Shown here one piece after another: positions 25,093-33,643 of a stretch of 64,000 bases of DNA (positions are counted from its first letter, which is position 1; the number at the start of each line of letters is the position of its first letter). Source of the DNA: an uncultured Sutterella sp. (GTDB lineage Bacteria > Pseudomonadota > Gammaproteobacteria > Burkholderiales > Burkholderiaceae_F); contig CAAEPH010000051.1 in the NCBI GenBank assembly GCA_900757865.1, positions 1-64,000 of the forward strand. Reading direction: 5' to 3'. The notes beneath the pieces were generated by a model. That model saw only the letters and a program-made list of their open reading frames with translations, searched no databases and had not been told where the DNA came from. The position numbers and the translations under genes are program-made.

Positions 25093-27666
25093 ATGACCAC
25101 CTCTGCTCTCAGACAAGCCCTTGTACCCCAATCCATCGCAATCTTGGGGGCTAGTGATAAGCCTAATCACCGTGGCACAGCGTTTTGGGATGCTTTGAGA
25201 CAGCCTAACCCACCTTACCAGCTCTTTGCAGTCAATCCCAAATATGACACGCTACAAGACGCTCCTTGTTATCGTTCGTTAACGCATGTGCCTGAACCCA
25301 TTTTGACGGTTCTCAGTACGCCTTCCCCTCAACGCGTTTTAAGTACTCTTGCCAATCTCCCCTCTTCTTGCCAGTTGTTAGTGCTCTGTGATGAATATCC
25401 TCAACTATGGAACCTTCCTATCTATCGAGAACTGTTAGCTCAAATTCGACAACAAAACACACGAATCTTGGGGCCGGGTTCTTGGGGTTATATGATTCCA
25501 GGAGCCAAACTCAATTTAAGCGTTTGGGCAACCCTACCTAAACCTGGCAATATTGCGCTTTTTACCTATGCCGGCGACATTGCTGACATCGTTTTAAATC
25601 GTCTTTCCTCCTCGGGACAAGGTTTTTCCATCGTGGCAACTCTCGGACAAACGAGGGATATCTCCATGTCCGAGTTAATACATACTCAAGCCGTTGAGCG
25701 CAATACAAAAGTTATTGCTCTACAGCTCGCCTCGCCTCTCGCAGAACCGCGAAACCTATTGAAAGCAATTAGAGATACGGTAACGCGTAAAACGATCATT
25801 GTCTTCACGGGACTTCTATCGCAAGATGAGCAACAGCTTCTTACCCCTGCTTTAAAGGCGCTAGGGGCTCATGTCTGTGATGATGTAGATGGATTCATCG
25901 ATAGCATCACGGTCTTAGCAGGCAATCGCTTACCCAAACAAAACCACTTAGCCATCCTAACGACCAGTGAAACCCTAGCAAAATTGGGGCTACAAAACGC
26001 AACCAAGGAGCGCATTCCATTAGCTAGATTGTGTGAGAGTACTGTAAAAACGCTGCGAAACAACGCTTTAACTATCTCCTTCAATAACCCGATAATATCG
26101 CGCTCGCTAGATAACGCCATCAAATCGCTCCCAGTACTTCTGCAAGATGAGAGTCTAGATGCGCTTTTGTTGGTTTTGCATACACCTTCATCCAGCAAGG
26201 ACACCAGTAAGCTACTGCAACATTTCGTTAAATTGGCAATAGGGTGCACCAAACCGATCCTTTGTTGTTGCCTCAATGTTTCTTTATACGAACAATTGGC
26301 TGCGCTTCTGCAAAAGTCGTCAAACGTATCTTTGTCTCTTTTTCCTTCTCTTGAGAGAGCTTTAGTTGCTTTTGATCGAATCGTCACTCAGCGCTACCTA
26401 AAGGTGCAACACCAACTCATACCTCAGTCCAGACCGAGTCTTGTTAATACAGCCAGGATAGCTACATTAAGAGAGCACATTAAAGAGCATTTAGCGCAAG
26501 ACCGTTTCGTCCTCTCAGCACCAGAAACCCTCACCTTTCTTTCCAACGCCTCACTGCCCTTAGCTCGAGCACAAATAGGACATTCGCTCGAAGAATGTAT
26601 CGACCTACTCAACTCAGCAAAAGGCCCCATGCGTGTACGTCTTCTTGCGCAAGGCTATGAAGAAAGTTTACCTGAACTCCTGGTGACAGACAGCCAAGAC
26701 TTTGAAAAGCTGTGGCATCAAGCATTAGAGCATATTCATCGCCAGCAGGAACAAGCAGCACCTCTTCAAGCTGTCATCTTTAGTGACCGATCCTGTGAAC
26801 TAACGTCCGTCAGAGATCTAAACATCTCTTTTTATCATCAGCTAGGACTAGGGAAAGTCTGTGCGATAGAAAGTGCAGAAGGCACTCTACTTTACTCTTG
26901 CTTTCTGCCCTTAAGCTATAACTCCCTTTTGCACCATTTCGCCAAACACCCCTACTGGCAGGCCTTGACACCAACAGTGAAAGAAAAATTAGCCGACAGT
27001 CTTTGCACATTAAGTGACTTTCTTTGTGCGATTCCTGCCGTTTCGCGTCTTCACCTTCCCATTCGGGTAACTGCCAACCATCTTTTCCCGTCGCTCCCCT
27101 GTATGCGGTTAAGTGCTCAGAACTTACAGAACGATGCAGATTTTTCTCATTTGTTGTTTGCCGCACCTCCTCTTGAAGAGTGGACACAACAACAAACTCC
27201 AAAAGGGTCTCTGTTCTTGCGACCACTCTTTGAGAGTGACTTCGATCGACTGGCGCGTTTTCTTAGGCGACTTTCCGACAAAAGTCGATATTTACGATTC
27301 CATACGCGCAGTCAACTCACTGACAAACAGATTCTTGACAGTTTTACCTATAATCCTGGCGACGGACAAGTTTGGGTATTATGCGACGAACATGAGATCC
27401 ATGCTCTAGCTAGTTGGAGTCGGTTAGATCAGAGCGAACAAGCCGAATTTGGCATTGTCGTCGAAGATGCTTGGCAACGCGCTGGACTCGCAACTGTTCT
27501 TATGAATAAACTGGTCACTCATTCCAAACGGCATGGGATCACTTCCCTTGTAGGGTTCGTCCTTAAGGGCAATGAGGGCATGCAAAACTTTCTGCACCGT
27601 CAGGGTTTTGTTCGTACTCCCACTCACACGCCTGATACCGAAACCTGGCTTTACACTATTCCTTAA
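25093..27666 (+). CDS. Pat-like acyl-CoA synthetase (NDP-forming)/GNAT acetyltransferase fusion
   Basis: A large multidomain protein (857 residues) resembling protein lysine acetyltransferase Pat/YfiQ. From the N-terminus: a CoA-binding Rossmann domain (IAILGASDKPNHRGTAFWDAL), succinyl-CoA-synthetase-like flavodoxin domains (GNIALFTYAGDIADIVLNRL), a region matching the ATP-grasp domain in length (about 460-690) but with its lysine and glycine-rich motifs eroded, and a C-terminal GNAT domain (about 700-857) with acetyl-CoA loop QRAGLATVLMNKL. In characterised Pat proteins the synthetase part is regulatory and GNAT acetylates Acs and other targets; I infer the same here. A GTG at 25081 is an alternative start. 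The crotonase gene follows 27 nt later. Confidence 0.85.
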   Translation: MTTSALRQALVPQSIAILGASDKPNHRGTAFWDALRQPNPPYQLFAVNPKYDTLQDAPCYRSLTHVPEPILTVLSTPSPQRVLSTLANLPSSCQLLVLCDEYPQLWNLPIYRELLAQIRQQNTRILGPGSWGYMIPGAKLNLSVWATLPKPGNIALFTYAGDIADIVLNRLSSSGQGFSIVATLGQTRDISMSELIHTQAVERNTKVIALQLASPLAEPRNLLKAIRDTVTRKTIIVFTGLLSQDEQQLLTPALKALGAHVCDDVDGFIDSITVLAGNRLPKQNHLAILTTSETLAKLGLQNATKERIPLARLCESTVKTLRNNALTISFNNPIISRSLDNAIKSLPVLLQDESLDALLLVLHTPSSSKDTSKLLQHFVKLAIGCTKPILCCCLNVSLYEQLAALLQKSSNVSLSLFPSLERALVAFDRIVTQRYLKVQHQLIPQSRPSLVNTARIATLREHIKEHLAQDRFVLSAPETLTFLSNASLPLARAQIGHSLEECIDLLNSAKGPMRVRLLAQGYEESLPELLVTDSQDFEKLWHQALEHIHRQQEQAAPLQAVIFSDRSCELTSVRDLNISFYHQLGLGKVCAIESAEGTLLYSCFLPLSYNSLLHHFAKHPYWQALTPTVKEKLADSLCTLSDFLCAIPAVSRLHLPIRVTANHLFPSLPCMRLSAQNLQNDADFSHLLFAAPPLEEWTQQQTPKGSLFLRPLFESDFDRLARFLRRLSDKSRYLRFHTRSQLTDKQILDSFTYNPGDGQVWVLCDEHEIHALASWSRLDQSEQAEFGIVVEDAWQRAGLATVLMNKLVTHSKRHGITSLVGFVLKGNEGMQNFLHRQGFVRTPTHTPDTETWLYTIP

Positions 27667-27693
27667 AGACCTATCTCGCTGGAGATTGAGAGA

Positions 27694-28449
27694 ATGAATA
27701 ATATTATCAGCTCACTGGAGTTTGGCGTTCTTCGCCTATCTCTTAACCGCATGGCTAAACGCAATGCCCTAAACGTGGCGCTATGCCAAGAACTCACTCA
27801 AGCCCTCGAAGAAGCCTCTCAAAACACTGCGGTTCGTGTCGTTATTTTGCAAAGCGAACCGGATGTTTTTAGCGCAGGGGCTGATATGGAAGAAACACAA
27901 AAAAAGCCTCAAGAATTGGACGAGGCGTTGTCGGCTCTTTTTGCAGCGTTAAACCGTTTTCCCAAAACGATCATTGCTAGCGTTAAAGGCCCCTGTGTGG
28001 CTGAAGGCCTCTTAGTGGTTCTGTATGCTGACTTGGTTTATGCCTCGCAAGATGCTTTATTTTCGTTTCCAGCCACAGCGTTAGCAAGAACACCTCGATT
28101 TGGCGCTATTTCATTATTTACTAAAACAGGCATGAGCAAGCTCTTGTCTCAAAAAGTGCTCCTATCAGAACCGATTTCCGTGGAGGAGGCTTTTGAATTA
28201 GGCTGGATCAGTGGCGTCACCGAGCCCGATGCACTAGACAAAGTTGTTGCAGAAAAAGCGGCTCGCCTCGCCGTCCTTCCCCCTAAAGCTGTCCAACTGA
28301 CCAAAGAACTGCTGCGTGAGAAGGTTCGTGCAGAGATTACGACCTCTTGGGAAACGCACAATGCTCTTTATCAATCTCAGTCCAGCTCACCCGAGGCCAA
28401 AGAAACACTTCAGGCTTTTTTAGAAGGTCGCAAACCCTCTTTTAAATAG
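27694..28449 (+). CDS. Enoyl-CoA hydratase/isomerase family protein
   Basis: A 251-residue crotonase-fold protein. The first oxyanion-hole segment FSAGADM is intact. The second, normally GGG-rich, reads GPCVAEGLLVVLYADLVYAS. At the positions where hydratases carry two catalytic Glu residues, ATALARTPRFGAISLF shows none, so it may be an isomerase, a hydrolase or a protein of altered activity rather than a true hydratase. It lies 27 nt after the Pat-like gene and probably shares its transcript, which ties both to acyl-CoA metabolism. A hairpin follows. Confidence 0.82.
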   Translation: MNNIISSLEFGVLRLSLNRMAKRNALNVALCQELTQALEEASQNTAVRVVILQSEPDVFSAGADMEETQKKPQELDEALSALFAALNRFPKTIIASVKGPCVAEGLLVVLYADLVYASQDALFSFPATALARTPRFGAISLFTKTGMSKLLSQKVLLSEPISVEEAFELGWISGVTEPDALDKVVAEKAARLAVLPPKAVQLTKELLREKVRAEITTSWETHNALYQSQSSSPEAKETLQAFLEGRKPSFK

Positions 28450-28463
28450 CACGCCCCAAAATA

Positions 28464-28507
28464 GAGCATACCGCACCACATCGGTGCAGTATGCTCACTT
28501 TCGTTTT
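28464..28507 (+). terminator. Hairpin terminator after the crotonase gene (overlaps an NtrC-like site)
   Basis: A 14-bp stem with one mismatch (28464-28477 with 28483-28496) and a 5-nt loop is followed by ACTTTCGTTTT, a modest T tract. The same symmetric sequence contains a GCACC-N5-GGTGC NtrC-type motif. Confidence 0.7.
28472..28488. promoter_or_regulatory. NtrC-like upstream activator site for gltIJKL
   Basis: CGCACC-ACATC-GGTGCA matches the NtrC operator consensus TGCACY-N5-RGTGCA at every position except the first base. Its centre is about 133 bp upstream of the transcription start predicted from the sigma-54 promoter, a normal enhancer distance. It could instead be only the core of the terminator hairpin. 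Confidence 0.5.
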
Positions 28508-28585
28508 CCTCCATCACACCAGCACCACCGAAATCATCCTGTCTTTTCCCCTATGTCACTAGGGGTACGGCTCCATTAATCAAAG

Positions 28586-28602
28586 TTGGCACGGTTCTTG
28601 CT
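28586..28602 (+). promoter_or_regulatory. Sigma-54 (RpoN) promoter of gltIJKL
   Basis: TTGGCAC-GGTTC-TTGCT matches the -24/-12 consensus YTGGCAC-N5-TTGCW at all fixed positions, with GG (28588-28589) and GC (28600-28601) separated by exactly 10 bp. The predicted start is near 28613, leaving a leader of about 56 nt before the gltI ATG, which has AAAGGAG at 6 nt. A 7-bp inverted repeat (28599-28605 with 28613-28619) overlaps the -12 and start site. Confidence 0.85.
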
Positions 28603-28668
28603 TTATTAAAAGTAAAGCACGACCATGACTCGAGCACTATCGAATCAGTTTCTTCAAAGGAGTCCGAT

Positions 28669-29568
28669 ATGAAATCCCTTCGCTTCCCTGCCATTGCCAT
28701 CGTAATGGCGTCTCTGTTGGCTACATCAGCCTTTGCTGCCGATGATCTCACTGGTACCTTGAAAAAAATTAAGGACTCTGGCTCGATGACCTTGGGATAT
28801 CGTGAAGCCTCTGTTCCCTTCTCTTACTTACAGGCTGACGGGACGCCAGTCGGATACGGATATGAAGTCTGCAATCGCATTGCGGATGCCGTCAAAAAAG
28901 ATTTGAATATGCCAAATCTCAAAATCAACTACCAGCCCGTCACGAGTGCTAACCGCATTCCACTGATTCAGAATGGCACTGTGGATATTGAATGCGGATC
29001 CACGACGAACTCCAAAAAACGCCAGGAACAGGCGGCGTTTGGCACCAATTATTTCGGTATTCAGGTCACAGCCGCTGTCTGGAAAGACGGTCCAATCAAG
29101 ACGCTAAAAGACTTGGCTGGCAAAAATGTCGCGGTCACCTCTGGTACCACGACAGTCGAACTGCTTAAAAAGTTTGAAAAAGATAACAATATTACGATCC
29201 GTTTATTAAAGACGAAAAATTTTGCAGAAGCCATGAAATTGGTAGCGAATAAGCGCGCCGATGCCTTTGTCATTGACGATGTGTTGCTGGCGGGTCAGAT
29301 TTCCACCCTCCCCAATCCGGATGACTTCAAAATCATTGACGAATCGCTTTCGACAGAACCTTACGCTCCGATGTTCCGCAAAGATGATCCGCAGTTCAAG
29401 GCTCTCGTTGATAAAACGATTACCGGCATGATCAAAGATGGTTCTTTAGCCAAACTTTATTCGAAGTGGTTTGAAAGTCCGATTCCTCCGAAGAATGTCA
29501 ACTTGAACTTCCCGATGAACAAAGTAACTAAAGATCTCTTTGCTAATCCTAATAGTGATGGCATCTAA
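28669..29568 (+). CDS. gltI: Glutamate/aspartate ABC transporter, periplasmic binding protein
   Basis: The periplasmic solute-binding protein delivers acidic amino acids to GltJKL. A 23-residue Sec signal ends AFA before ADD. The mature part is a family 3 binding protein with YREASVPFSYLQADGTPVGYGYEVC, the ligand-site segment IECGSTTNSKKRQEQAAFG, and the second lobe NVAVTSGTTTVELLKK. The ending IPPKNVNLNFPMN is typical of GltI. Length 299 residues. It is the first gene behind the sigma-54 promoter and followed by two stem-loops before gltJ, which probably raise binding-protein levels relative to the membrane subunits. Confidence 0.95.
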   Translation: MKSLRFPAIAIVMASLLATSAFAADDLTGTLKKIKDSGSMTLGYREASVPFSYLQADGTPVGYGYEVCNRIADAVKKDLNMPNLKINYQPVTSANRIPLIQNGTVDIECGSTTNSKKRQEQAAFGTNYFGIQVTAAVWKDGPIKTLKDLAGKNVAVTSGTTTVELLKKFEKDNNITIRLLKTKNFAEAMKLVANKRADAFVIDDVLLAGQISTLPNPDDFKIIDESLSTEPYAPMFRKDDPQFKALVDKTITGMIKDGSLAKLYSKWFESPIPPKNVNLNFPMNKVTKDLFANPNSDGI

Positions 29569-29586
29569 TCTATAGCCAACCTTTTA

Positions 29587-29696
29587 CCCTGGGTGCCTCA
29601 GCTAGCAACTTTTGGGCACTCAGGGACTTTCTCCATCAATAACGAAACGCCCACTGTTTGGCCACCCCTCCACCTGATAGACAGAACGGCCAAACA
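29587..29696 (+). repeat. Two stem-loops between gltI and gltJ
   Basis: The first is an 11-bp stem with one G-U pair (29587-29597 with 29615-29625) and a weak T tract. The second is a perfect 9-bp stem (29655-29663 with 29688-29696) lying just before the AGAGGAACGG ribosome-binding region of gltJ. Such hairpins commonly protect the 3' end of binding-protein mRNA or partly terminate. That role is inferred. Confidence 0.6.
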
Positions 29697-29714
29697 CAAT
29701 AAGAGGAACGGAAA

Positions 29715-30449
29715 ATGGCATTAAATATGTCACTCGATGTCTTATTTGACATCTCGAGTTTTACAGATGAACCCTGGTGGCTCTATATCGCTGATGGCGC
29801 TATCTGGACCATAGGGCTGGCCTTAAGCTCATTTGCCTTAGCTGTAGCGGTAGGTACGGTCATCGGAACACTGCGCACGTCTGAAAACAAAGCTCTCAGT
29901 CTGTTTTGTGAAGCTTGGATCGAGATCTTCCGTAACATTCCTCTTATTGTTCAAATCTTCATTTGGTACTTTGTTGTTCCCGAAATCGTACCAGCTTACA
30001 AAGCCTGGATCATCAGCGTTGATCCGATATACAGTCAATTTATTTCAGCCTTCCTGTGCCTAGGGTTATTCACCTCTTCGCGTGTTGCAGAACAGGTCAG
30101 AGCCGGCATTAGCTCTTTGCCTAAAGGGCTCAGCAATGCGGCTAAGGCGCTAGGGTTAACCACCGTTCAACGCTATCGCTTTGTCGTTTTACCCATGGCC
30201 TTTCGCCTCATTCTTCCGCCGTTAACCAGTGAAGCGATGAATTTGATCAAGAACACCGCCGTGGCAATCACCATCGGTCTCCCCGAACTCACGATGCGCG
30301 CAAATGAAATGGGGGAAGACACCTTTCAATTTTTTGCCGCTTATGTCTGGGCTACCATCCTCTATATCGCTATAGCACTGGTCGTCAACAGACTCATGGT
30401 GTGGGTGGAAGCGCGTAGCACCATCCCTGGCTTCATCGTGGCTAAATAA
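29715..30449 (+). CDS. gltJ: Glutamate/aspartate ABC transporter permease GltJ
   Basis: A 244-residue inner-membrane permease of the HisMQ family. An N-terminal polar segment is followed by about five helices, starting with IWTIGLALSSFALAVAVGTVIG. The ATPase-coupling EAA loop is RAGISSLPKGLSNAAKALGL. An IEIFRNIPLIVQIF segment is typical of the amino-acid permease group. The start follows AGAGGAACGG. It is encoded 146 nt downstream of gltI and 11 nt before gltK, its expected heterodimer partner. Confidence 0.93.
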   Translation: MALNMSLDVLFDISSFTDEPWWLYIADGAIWTIGLALSSFALAVAVGTVIGTLRTSENKALSLFCEAWIEIFRNIPLIVQIFIWYFVVPEIVPAYKAWIISVDPIYSQFISAFLCLGLFTSSRVAEQVRAGISSLPKGLSNAAKALGLTTVQRYRFVVLPMAFRLILPPLTSEAMNLIKNTAVAITIGLPELTMRANEMGEDTFQFFAAYVWATILYIAIALVVNRLMVWVEARSTIPGFIVAK

Positions 30450-30460
30450 GGATCGATATC

Positions 30461-31144
30461 ATGTCGTTGAACTTTTCATCCATTACCGACAGCTGGGAAT
30501 ATATCCTTAATGGAGCGGCGTATACCTTGGAGTTAACGGCTATTACCGCCGTTGGAGGCTTGGTTCTCGGAACTTTACTTGCTCTATGCCGTCTTTCCAA
30601 TAAACCTTACTTGTCAATTCCTGCTCGGCTCTACGTCAATTTAATGCGAGCGGTTCCCTTGGTGCTAGTGCTTTTCTGGTTCTTCTTGCTTATGCCAGAA
30701 CTCTTACGAATCGTGCTCCACCTCGAGCATCCGGTCCAGATCGGCGCAGGCAACACTGCCATCATTACCTTTGTATTGTTTGAGGCTGCCTACTTTTCCG
30801 AGATCATGCGTGCCGGTATTCAGTCGATCAAAAAAGGACAGATTTGGGCAGCATATGGTTTAGGGCTTAGCTATGCCCAGACAATGCGTTATGTCGTTTT
30901 ACCACAAGCTATCCGGCATATGTTGCCTGTGCTCTTGACGCAGACTATCATTTTGTTTCAGGATACCAGTTTGGTGTATGTCATTAGCGGCAATGATTTC
31001 ATGGGCGCAATTTCTAAGATTGCCCAGCGAGACGGACAGCTCGTTCTGATGTATTCTTTTGCTGCTATTAGTTATTTAGCTGTTTCATTTTCCCTTTCTA
31101 TGCTGATTCGTCGACTCCAGTGGAAAGGCGGGGCCGCTCGTTAA
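30461..31144 (+). CDS. gltK: Glutamate/aspartate ABC transporter permease GltK
   Basis: The second permease subunit, 227 residues, HisMQ family. Key segments are AAYTLELTAITAVGGLVLGTLLALCR, LYVNLMRAVPLVLVLFWFFLL and the EAA loop RAGIQSIKKGQIWAAYGLGL that contacts GltL. AAGGAT lies upstream of the ATG. The gene is 42 nt before gltL. The close resemblance of gltJ and gltK in layout supports a heterodimeric channel. Confidence 0.93.
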   Translation: MSLNFSSITDSWEYILNGAAYTLELTAITAVGGLVLGTLLALCRLSNKPYLSIPARLYVNLMRAVPLVLVLFWFFLLMPELLRIVLHLEHPVQIGAGNTAIITFVLFEAAYFSEIMRAGIQSIKKGQIWAAYGLGLSYAQTMRYVVLPQAIRHMLPVLLTQTIILFQDTSLVYVISGNDFMGAISKIAQRDGQLVLMYSFAAISYLAVSFSLSMLIRRLQWKGGAAR

Positions 31145-31186
31145 CTGATACACTTCCCCCTTAGATAAATACAGGATTATTACATC

Positions 31187-31921
31187 ATGGCAATGATTGA
31201 AATACGTAACATCAGCAAATGGTACGGTTCTTTCCAGGTTCTCAAAAATTGTTCCGTTGAAGTGCAAAAAGGCGAAGTCGTTGTCGTTTGTGGACCATCG
31301 GGCTCAGGAAAATCGACCCTTATCAAGACTGTCAACGCATTGGAACCGTTCCAAAAGGGTGAAATCATTGTGGATGGCGTCTCCGTTGGTGACCCCAAAA
31401 CAAACCTGCCCAAGTTGCGTAGTCGTGTAGGAATGGTGTTCCAACACTTTGAACTCTTCCCGCATTTATCCATTCGAGAAAATTTGGTCCTCGCCCAAAT
31501 GAAAGTATTGGGTCGTAGCCGTGAAGAAGCAACCAAACGTGGACTTGAACTTCTTGATCGCGTAGGGCTTTTAGCTCATGCCGACAAATTCCCTGGCCAA
31601 CTCTCTGGGGGACAACAGCAGCGTGTGGCCATTGCTCGTGCTTTAGCTATGGACCCCATTTGCATGTTGTTTGACGAACCCACTTCAGCCCTTGATCCGG
31701 AAATGATTAATGAAGTACTTGATGTCATGGTGGAGTTGGCCAAAGAAGGGATGACAATGATGGTCGTCACTCATGAGATGGGTTTTGCTCGCAAGGTTGC
31801 AGATCGCGTCATCTTCATGGAAGCGGGCGAAATCATCGACAATCAACCTGCGCAAGAGTTTTTCAATAACCCGCATAGTGAACGTGCTCAGCAGTTCCTC
31901 TCCAAGATTCTCCAACACTAG
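31187..31921 (+). CDS. gltL: Glutamate/aspartate ABC transporter ATPase
   Basis: A cytoplasmic ATPase of the polar amino-acid family, 244 residues, full length. Motifs: Walker [11 protein letters not shown]-loop [14 protein letters not shown], signature LSGGQQQR, Walker [17 protein letters not shown] and switch VTHEMGFA. The start [14 protein letters not shown] is typical. It completes gltIJKL, and a strong terminator follows. Confidence 0.95.
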   Translation: MAMIEIRNISKWYGSFQVLKNCSVEVQKGEVVVVCGPSGSGKSTLIKTVNALEPFQKGEIIVDGVSVGDPKTNLPKLRSRVGMVFQHFELFPHLSIRENLVLAQMKVLGRSREEATKRGLELLDRVGLLAHADKFPGQLSGGQQQRVAIARALAMDPICMLFDEPTSALDPEMINEVLDVMVELAKEGMTMMVVTHEMGFARKVADRVIFMEAGEIIDNQPAQEFFNNPHSERAQQFLSKILQH

Positions 31922-31965
31922 TTAAGAATCGACGTGTGATCTCCAATCACACTCTGTCTCCATTC

Positions 31966-32005
31966 AGCAACGTAAGCGTCTTTAAGTCGCTTACGTTGCT
32001 TTTTT
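31966..32005 (+). terminator. Terminator of the gltIJKL operon
   Basis: A perfect 13-bp stem (31966-31978 with 31988-32000) with a 9-nt loop and a T run. A smaller 7-bp hairpin (31934-31940 with 31946-31952) precedes it. Confidence 0.94.
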
Positions 32006-32042
32006 ATATTGTTTTTCCTCTTTTGAGATACTGTCCTACCTA

Positions 32043-32070
32043 TTGAGATTTCGCTATTATTAGTGATATT
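32043..32070 (+). promoter_or_regulatory. Possible sigma-70 promoter for the kdsD-lpt cluster
   Basis: TTGAGA (32043-32048), a 16-bp spacer and GATATT (32065-32070) lie 57 nt before the kdsD start codon and downstream of the glt terminator. Five of six and four of six consensus bases match. Confidence 0.35.
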
Positions 32071-32126
32071 TGTGAACTCGCGTAAAGTCGTGTCTATAGT
32101 GTTTGGCATCCAAAAGGAATCCCTCG

Positions 32127-33110
32127 ATGGAACATCAGTTAAAAACAGAAGAAATATTAAACCTTGCCAGCGCCGTCCTTGTTCAAGAATCCCAGGCCAT
32201 TGTCCACTTAGCTAATGAGCTAGGAGAAGACTTTGTGAATGCCGTTTCGACGATATTAGGCTGTCGGGGGCGTCTGATTGTCTCTGGGATTGGTAAAACA
32301 GGCCATATTGGTCGCAAATTGGCTGCCACATTTGCCTCCACAGGAACTCCTGCCTTTTTTGTGCATGCTGCTGAAGCTGCACATGGTGACCTTGGAATGA
32401 TTACAAGCCAGGACGTCGTCATTGCCATCTCCTATTCTGGCGAATCTAATGAGCTGCTTACGATTGTCCCTGCGATCAAGCGTGAGGGAGCTAAGCTCAT
32501 CGCCATGACAGGGAATGACCATAGTCGTTTAGCTCAATACGCTGACATTCACATCAACTGCCACGTTGAACGCGAAGCTTGTCCTCTAAATTTAGCTCCC
32601 ACAACCTCTACCACAGCAACGCTAGCCATGGGAGACGCCCTAGCTGTTGCTTGCCTTGCTAGTAAAGGCTTTACCAAAGAGGATTTTGCTCGCAGTCACC
32701 CCGGTGGCGCTTTAGGCCGAAAGCTTTTATTACATGTCCAAGACATCATGAGAAAAGGGGAAGATATTCCTTGTGTCACAGAGGATACTACGGTCTTGGA
32801 AGCTATCCGAGAAATTACCAAAAAACATATTGGTATGACCGCCATTGTGGATGAAGACAACCACGTCTTGGGTATTTTCACTGAAGGCGATTTGCGCCGT
32901 CTGATCGAGAGAGTAGGCGACATTCGTCAAATACGCATTAAAGACGTCATGACGTTCCACCCAAAAACGATATCTTCCAATGAACTGGCCGCTGCGGCAG
33001 TCAAACTCATTGATCAATATCATTGCAACCAACTTTTAGTCGTCGATGAAGACAATCATTTAATTGGAGCTCTCCATCTTCAAGACCTACTCTCTGCCAA
33101 GGTACTGTAA
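32127..33110 (+). CDS. kdsD: Arabinose-5-phosphate isomerase (KpsF/GutQ family)
   Basis: KdsD converts ribulose-5-phosphate to arabinose-5-phosphate, the first committed step to Kdo in LPS. The N-terminal SIS domain (about 30-175) contains VSGIGKTGHIGRKLAATFAS and AISYSGESNELL, and the family motif FARSHPGGALGRKLL links it to two CBS domains (about 205-327). The 327-residue length fits. An in-frame TTG at 32103 exists, but AAAGGA is spaced 8 nt from the ATG at 32127. The stop overlaps the kdsC start by one base (TAATG). Confidence 0.95.
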   Translation: MEHQLKTEEILNLASAVLVQESQAIVHLANELGEDFVNAVSTILGCRGRLIVSGIGKTGHIGRKLAATFASTGTPAFFVHAAEAAHGDLGMITSQDVVIAISYSGESNELLTIVPAIKREGAKLIAMTGNDHSRLAQYADIHINCHVEREACPLNLAPTTSTTATLAMGDALAVACLASKGFTKEDFARSHPGGALGRKLLLHVQDIMRKGEDIPCVTEDTTVLEAIREITKKHIGMTAIVDEDNHVLGIFTEGDLRRLIERVGDIRQIRIKDVMTFHPKTISSNELAAAAVKLIDQYHCNQLLVVDEDNHLIGALHLQDLLSAKVL

Positions 33111-33643
33111 TGTCAATTGTGGAAACGAAAGCCAAAAAAATTCGTTTAGTTGTCCTCGATGTTGATGGCGTAATGACTGATGGAAGTATTAACACCTCCG
33201 GCACTGGAGAACTTTACAAGCGTTTTTTTGTTCGAGATGGCTTAGGCATCAAAATGTTGCAAAAAGCCGGCATTGAAATCGCCATTATCACAGGGCGAAG
33301 CTCTACGATTGTGGCGGAACGTTGCAAGGAGCTTGGCATTACGCGAGTGGCTCAGGGACAGCGCTTTAAAACCCCCGCCTATCTGGAATTGGTCAATGAG
33401 CTCGGCGTGACAGACGATGAAGTGGCCTATATGGGAGATGACATTCCTGATTTACCCCTGCTGATGCGTGTTGGCTTATCCACCACACCAGCCGATGGGA
33501 ATCCTGAGATTATGCCTTGGATTCACTGGCAATCGCATTTCCCCGGTGGTCGCGGAGCCATTCGAGAACTCGCTGAACTCATTTTAAAGTCCCAAGGAAA
33601 GTGGGATGAGCTTGTCCAGCAAACGTTTATTTTGGGCCAATAA
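33110..33643 (+). CDS. kdsC: 3-deoxy-D-manno-octulosonate 8-phosphate phosphatase
   Basis: KdsC releases phosphate from Kdo-8-phosphate. It is a compact C0-type HAD phosphatase of 177 residues with nucleophile motif VLDVDGVMTDG, TGRSS as motif II, and motif IV GDDIPDLPLL. It overlaps kdsD and lptC by one base at each end, so it is tightly coupled within the LPS cluster. As in many genomes, kdsA and kdsB are encoded elsewhere. Confidence 0.95.
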   Translation: MSIVETKAKKIRLVVLDVDGVMTDGSINTSGTGELYKRFFVRDGLGIKMLQKAGIEIAIITGRSSTIVAERCKELGITRVAQGQRFKTPAYLELVNELGVTDDEVAYMGDDIPDLPLLMRVGLSTTPADGNPEIMPWIHWQSHFPGGRGAIRELAELILKSQGKWDELVQQTFILGQ

